Of a stretch of 14,475 bases of DNA, positions 13,325-14,475 are shown in pieces. The translations under genes were made by a program, and so were the position numbers. The notes below the pieces were generated by a model. That model made no database searches, was not told the DNA's origin, and saw only the letters and a program-made list of their open reading frames with translations. Location of the stretch: NCBI GenBank assembly GCA_030640215.1, contig DAOWJU010000332.1:1-14475 (forward strand), written 5' to 3'. This DNA is from Desulfuromonadales bacterium. GTDB lineage: Bacteria > Desulfobacterota > Desulfuromonadia > Desulfuromonadales > BM103. Each line of letters starts with the position of its first letter. Positions within the stretch are counted from its first letter, which is position 1.

Positions 13325-13959
13325 GACATCTCCTTACGAGCAACCAGTATGATAATCGTTCGCGAAGCCAGTTCTGCCTGCGCCAAACCGCTCGCATCGT
13401 ATGGTGTGATGCGTTCCTCATCCCAGGTCAGGTTTTCGCAGGCAAATGCACGATAGGCGCTTCCGAGTTGTTCGAGTAGATCAGCAGCCCAGCGTGTTGC
13501 TTGCGCTGTACCAGCAAGAATAGCGATTTTCCCATACCCTTGCAGAGCGTTAACTGACTCCTCCGGTTGACGCCCATGAGCACTGACCACCTTTAAATCA
13601 TGCCAATCCAAACAGAGGCGGGCACAGGCAACCTGTACCGAGCTGATGCCCGGAATCAACCGACACTGCTGAGCACCGAAATGTTCCTGGATTGTACGCG
13701 CCAGGCTGAAAAGCCCGGTGTCGCCGGAGACCAGCACAACAACCCTCCGTTTCTGCTCCGACTCGATACGGGCCAAAACCGCCGGGATGTCTGCACCGAC
13801 CGGAACACAGGTAGCAGCCGTTGCGGGGAACAAATCGAGTAGATGCTTGGCGCCCACCAGAACTTCTGCACAGGCAACAGCATGCCGCACAGCATCAGAT
13901 AAATAGTCAGGGTGACCGGGGCCGCACCCCACAACAATTATTTGCGCACGATCCGTCAT
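13321..13959 (-). CDS. cbiE: Precorrin-6Y C5,15-methyltransferase subunit CbiE
   Basis: CbiE methylates C5 (and, with CbiT, completes C15 methylation and C12 decarboxylation) of (cobalt-)precorrin-7/6. The 212-aa protein is the CbiE half only: IIVVGCGPGHPDYLSDAVRHAV (about 6-27), EVLVGAKHLLDLFP, VVVLVSGDTGLFSLAR (about 72-87), LIPGISSVQVACARLCLDW (about 99-117) and VVSAHGR. There is no C-terminal CbiT decarboxylase domain and no separate cbiT between it and cobI. The ATG at 13959 overlaps the cbiD stop (ATGA) with GGAG about 8 nt upstream; a GTG at 13968 is less likely. Confidence 0.93.
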   Translation of the reverse strand: MTDRAQIIVVGCGPGHPDYLSDAVRHAVACAEVLVGAKHLLDLFPATAATCVPVGADIPAVLARIESEQKRRVVVLVSGDTGLFSLARTIQEHFGAQQCRLIPGISSVQVACARLCLDWHDLKVVSAHGRQPEESVNALQGYGKIAILAGTAQATRWAADLLEQLGSAYRAFACENLTWDEERITPYDASGLAQAELASRTIIILVARKEMS

Positions 13960-14475
13960 TGCCAGCACTCCAAGGAACCATGGCTACCGAGCAATTCCCC
14001 CTTGAGGTTAATCAGCATAACAGCCGATTGCCACCCTGGGTTAAAAGCCGCCTTGATTGCAGTATTGATCTCTTTTGCCAACACGTCTGCAACCACGCGA
14101 CGTTCAGTTTGTTCAAGTCCATGCATAAAAAATCCCTCCACGGTATTTTGCGGAGCAAACGATCTCTTCAGCATTACGGAAGCCAGCCCGGCAACATAAT
14201 CCAAAGCACTATCGGAATGCGCGGAGTGTGTCTGCCACTGCTGCATGGCCAACTTGCCCAACTTACCCGGATGTCCGATCAGCAACAATTTCTCGAAACT
14301 GTAATCGAGAGACTTCTCAAGCACGAACCCCCACTCGTTGCTGACTTCAACAAGCTGTTGCTCGGCAAGTTTGAAATAACGGCTGGCGGCCTGACGACCT
14401 ATATTGCCAGGCGTCATTACCGGGGCACGGGTCCCGGAAGCAGCACAAATATCCAGTGCGCATTTCAGAGAGTCG
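13956..14475 (-). CDS. cbiD: Cobalt-precorrin-5B C1-methyltransferase CbiD, C-terminal part
   Basis: CbiD methylates C1 of cobalt-precorrin-5B in the anaerobic cobalamin route. Only the last 172 or so codons lie in the window; the frame runs open to the right edge (from GAC at 14474) and a whole CbiD has about 360-380 residues. Family blocks seen are DSLKCALDICAAS, PVMTPGNIGRQAASRYF, LLLIGHPGKLGKLA (the usual G-H-x-GK-x-x-KLA element) and a C-terminal VMLINLKGELLGSH. The ATG at 14417 is internal, not the start. It is upstream of cbiE with an ATGA overlap. Confidence 0.93.
   Translation of the reverse strand, partial: DSLKCALDICAASGTRAPVMTPGNIGRQAASRYFKLAEQQLVEVSNEWGFVLEKSLDYSFEKLLLIGHPGKLGKLAMQQWQTHSAHSDSALDYVAGLASVMLKRSFAPQNTVEGFFMHGLEQTERRVVADVLAKEINTAIKAAFNPGWQSAVMLINLKGELLGSHGSLECWQ

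Noticed and set aside
1..14475. CRISPR array, integrase, plasmid origin or rRNA
   Set aside because: No regularly spaced repeats, integrase gene, replication gene or rRNA-like sequence is visible.

Overview
The window looks like a chromosomal stretch from a Desulfuromonadales-type bacterium (Geobacter / Desulfuromonas / Pelobacter relatives). This is an inference from the gene set: a long archaeal-type RtcB with archease, a Pcm methyltransferase, a two-CBS protein and an anaerobic-type cobalamin ring operon. No species can be named from the sequence alone.

Layout. (1) 1-279: no convincing complete gene; possibly decayed minus-strand coding sequence. (2) 280-2206, plus strand: archease and RtcB, an RNA-repair/ligation pair whose genes are 46 bp apart. 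(3) About 2259-4272, minus strand: a group II intron with an intact reverse transcriptase/maturase, a recognisable domain V, a long domain VI and an 8-nt match between domain I and the 5' exon that looks like EBS1-IBS1. It sits just 3' of rtcB, in antisense. (4) 4273-4491: repeat debris. (5) 4492-5661, plus strand: pcm, then a two-CBS-domain protein, closed by a perfect-palindrome terminator. (6) 5721-7980: a gene-poor region with many hairpins. It holds a possible structured RNA with a TATAAT box and a strong terminator, an unrecognised 139-aa protein, a 65-aa protein with a palindrome over its ribosome binding site, and 680 bp of non-coding sequence that ends in paired AAAGTGTACC repeats. 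(7) 7982-8078, minus strand: a tRNA-Leu(UAA)-like sequence whose two acceptor strands do not pair. (8) 8112-14475, minus strand: a compact operon, cbiD (cut by the window edge) - cbiE - cobI/cbiL - cobM/cbiF - cbiG - cobJ/cbiH - cobK/cbiJ - cobA - sirC.

How the genes work together. CobA methylates uroporphyrinogen III to precorrin-2. SirC oxidises this to sirohydrochlorin, the branch point to siroheme and cobalamin. CobI, CobJ, CobM, CbiG, CbiD, CbiE and CobK then carry out C20 methylation, C17 methylation with ring contraction, C11 methylation, C5 fragment removal, C1 methylation, C5/C15 methylation and ring reduction. Most gene junctions overlap by 1-4 nt (ATGA, GTGA, TGATG), which implies translational coupling. 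CbiT, CbiC and a cobalt chelatase are not in the window.

Most interesting point: cobJ has no ATG, GTG or TTG codon near its conserved N-terminus. It overlaps the end of cbiG, and the overlap contains a run of seven A residues that a -1 slip would turn into a CbiG-CobJ fusion, plus an ATT codon with a well-placed Shine-Dalgarno sequence. Either route would be non-canonical expression.
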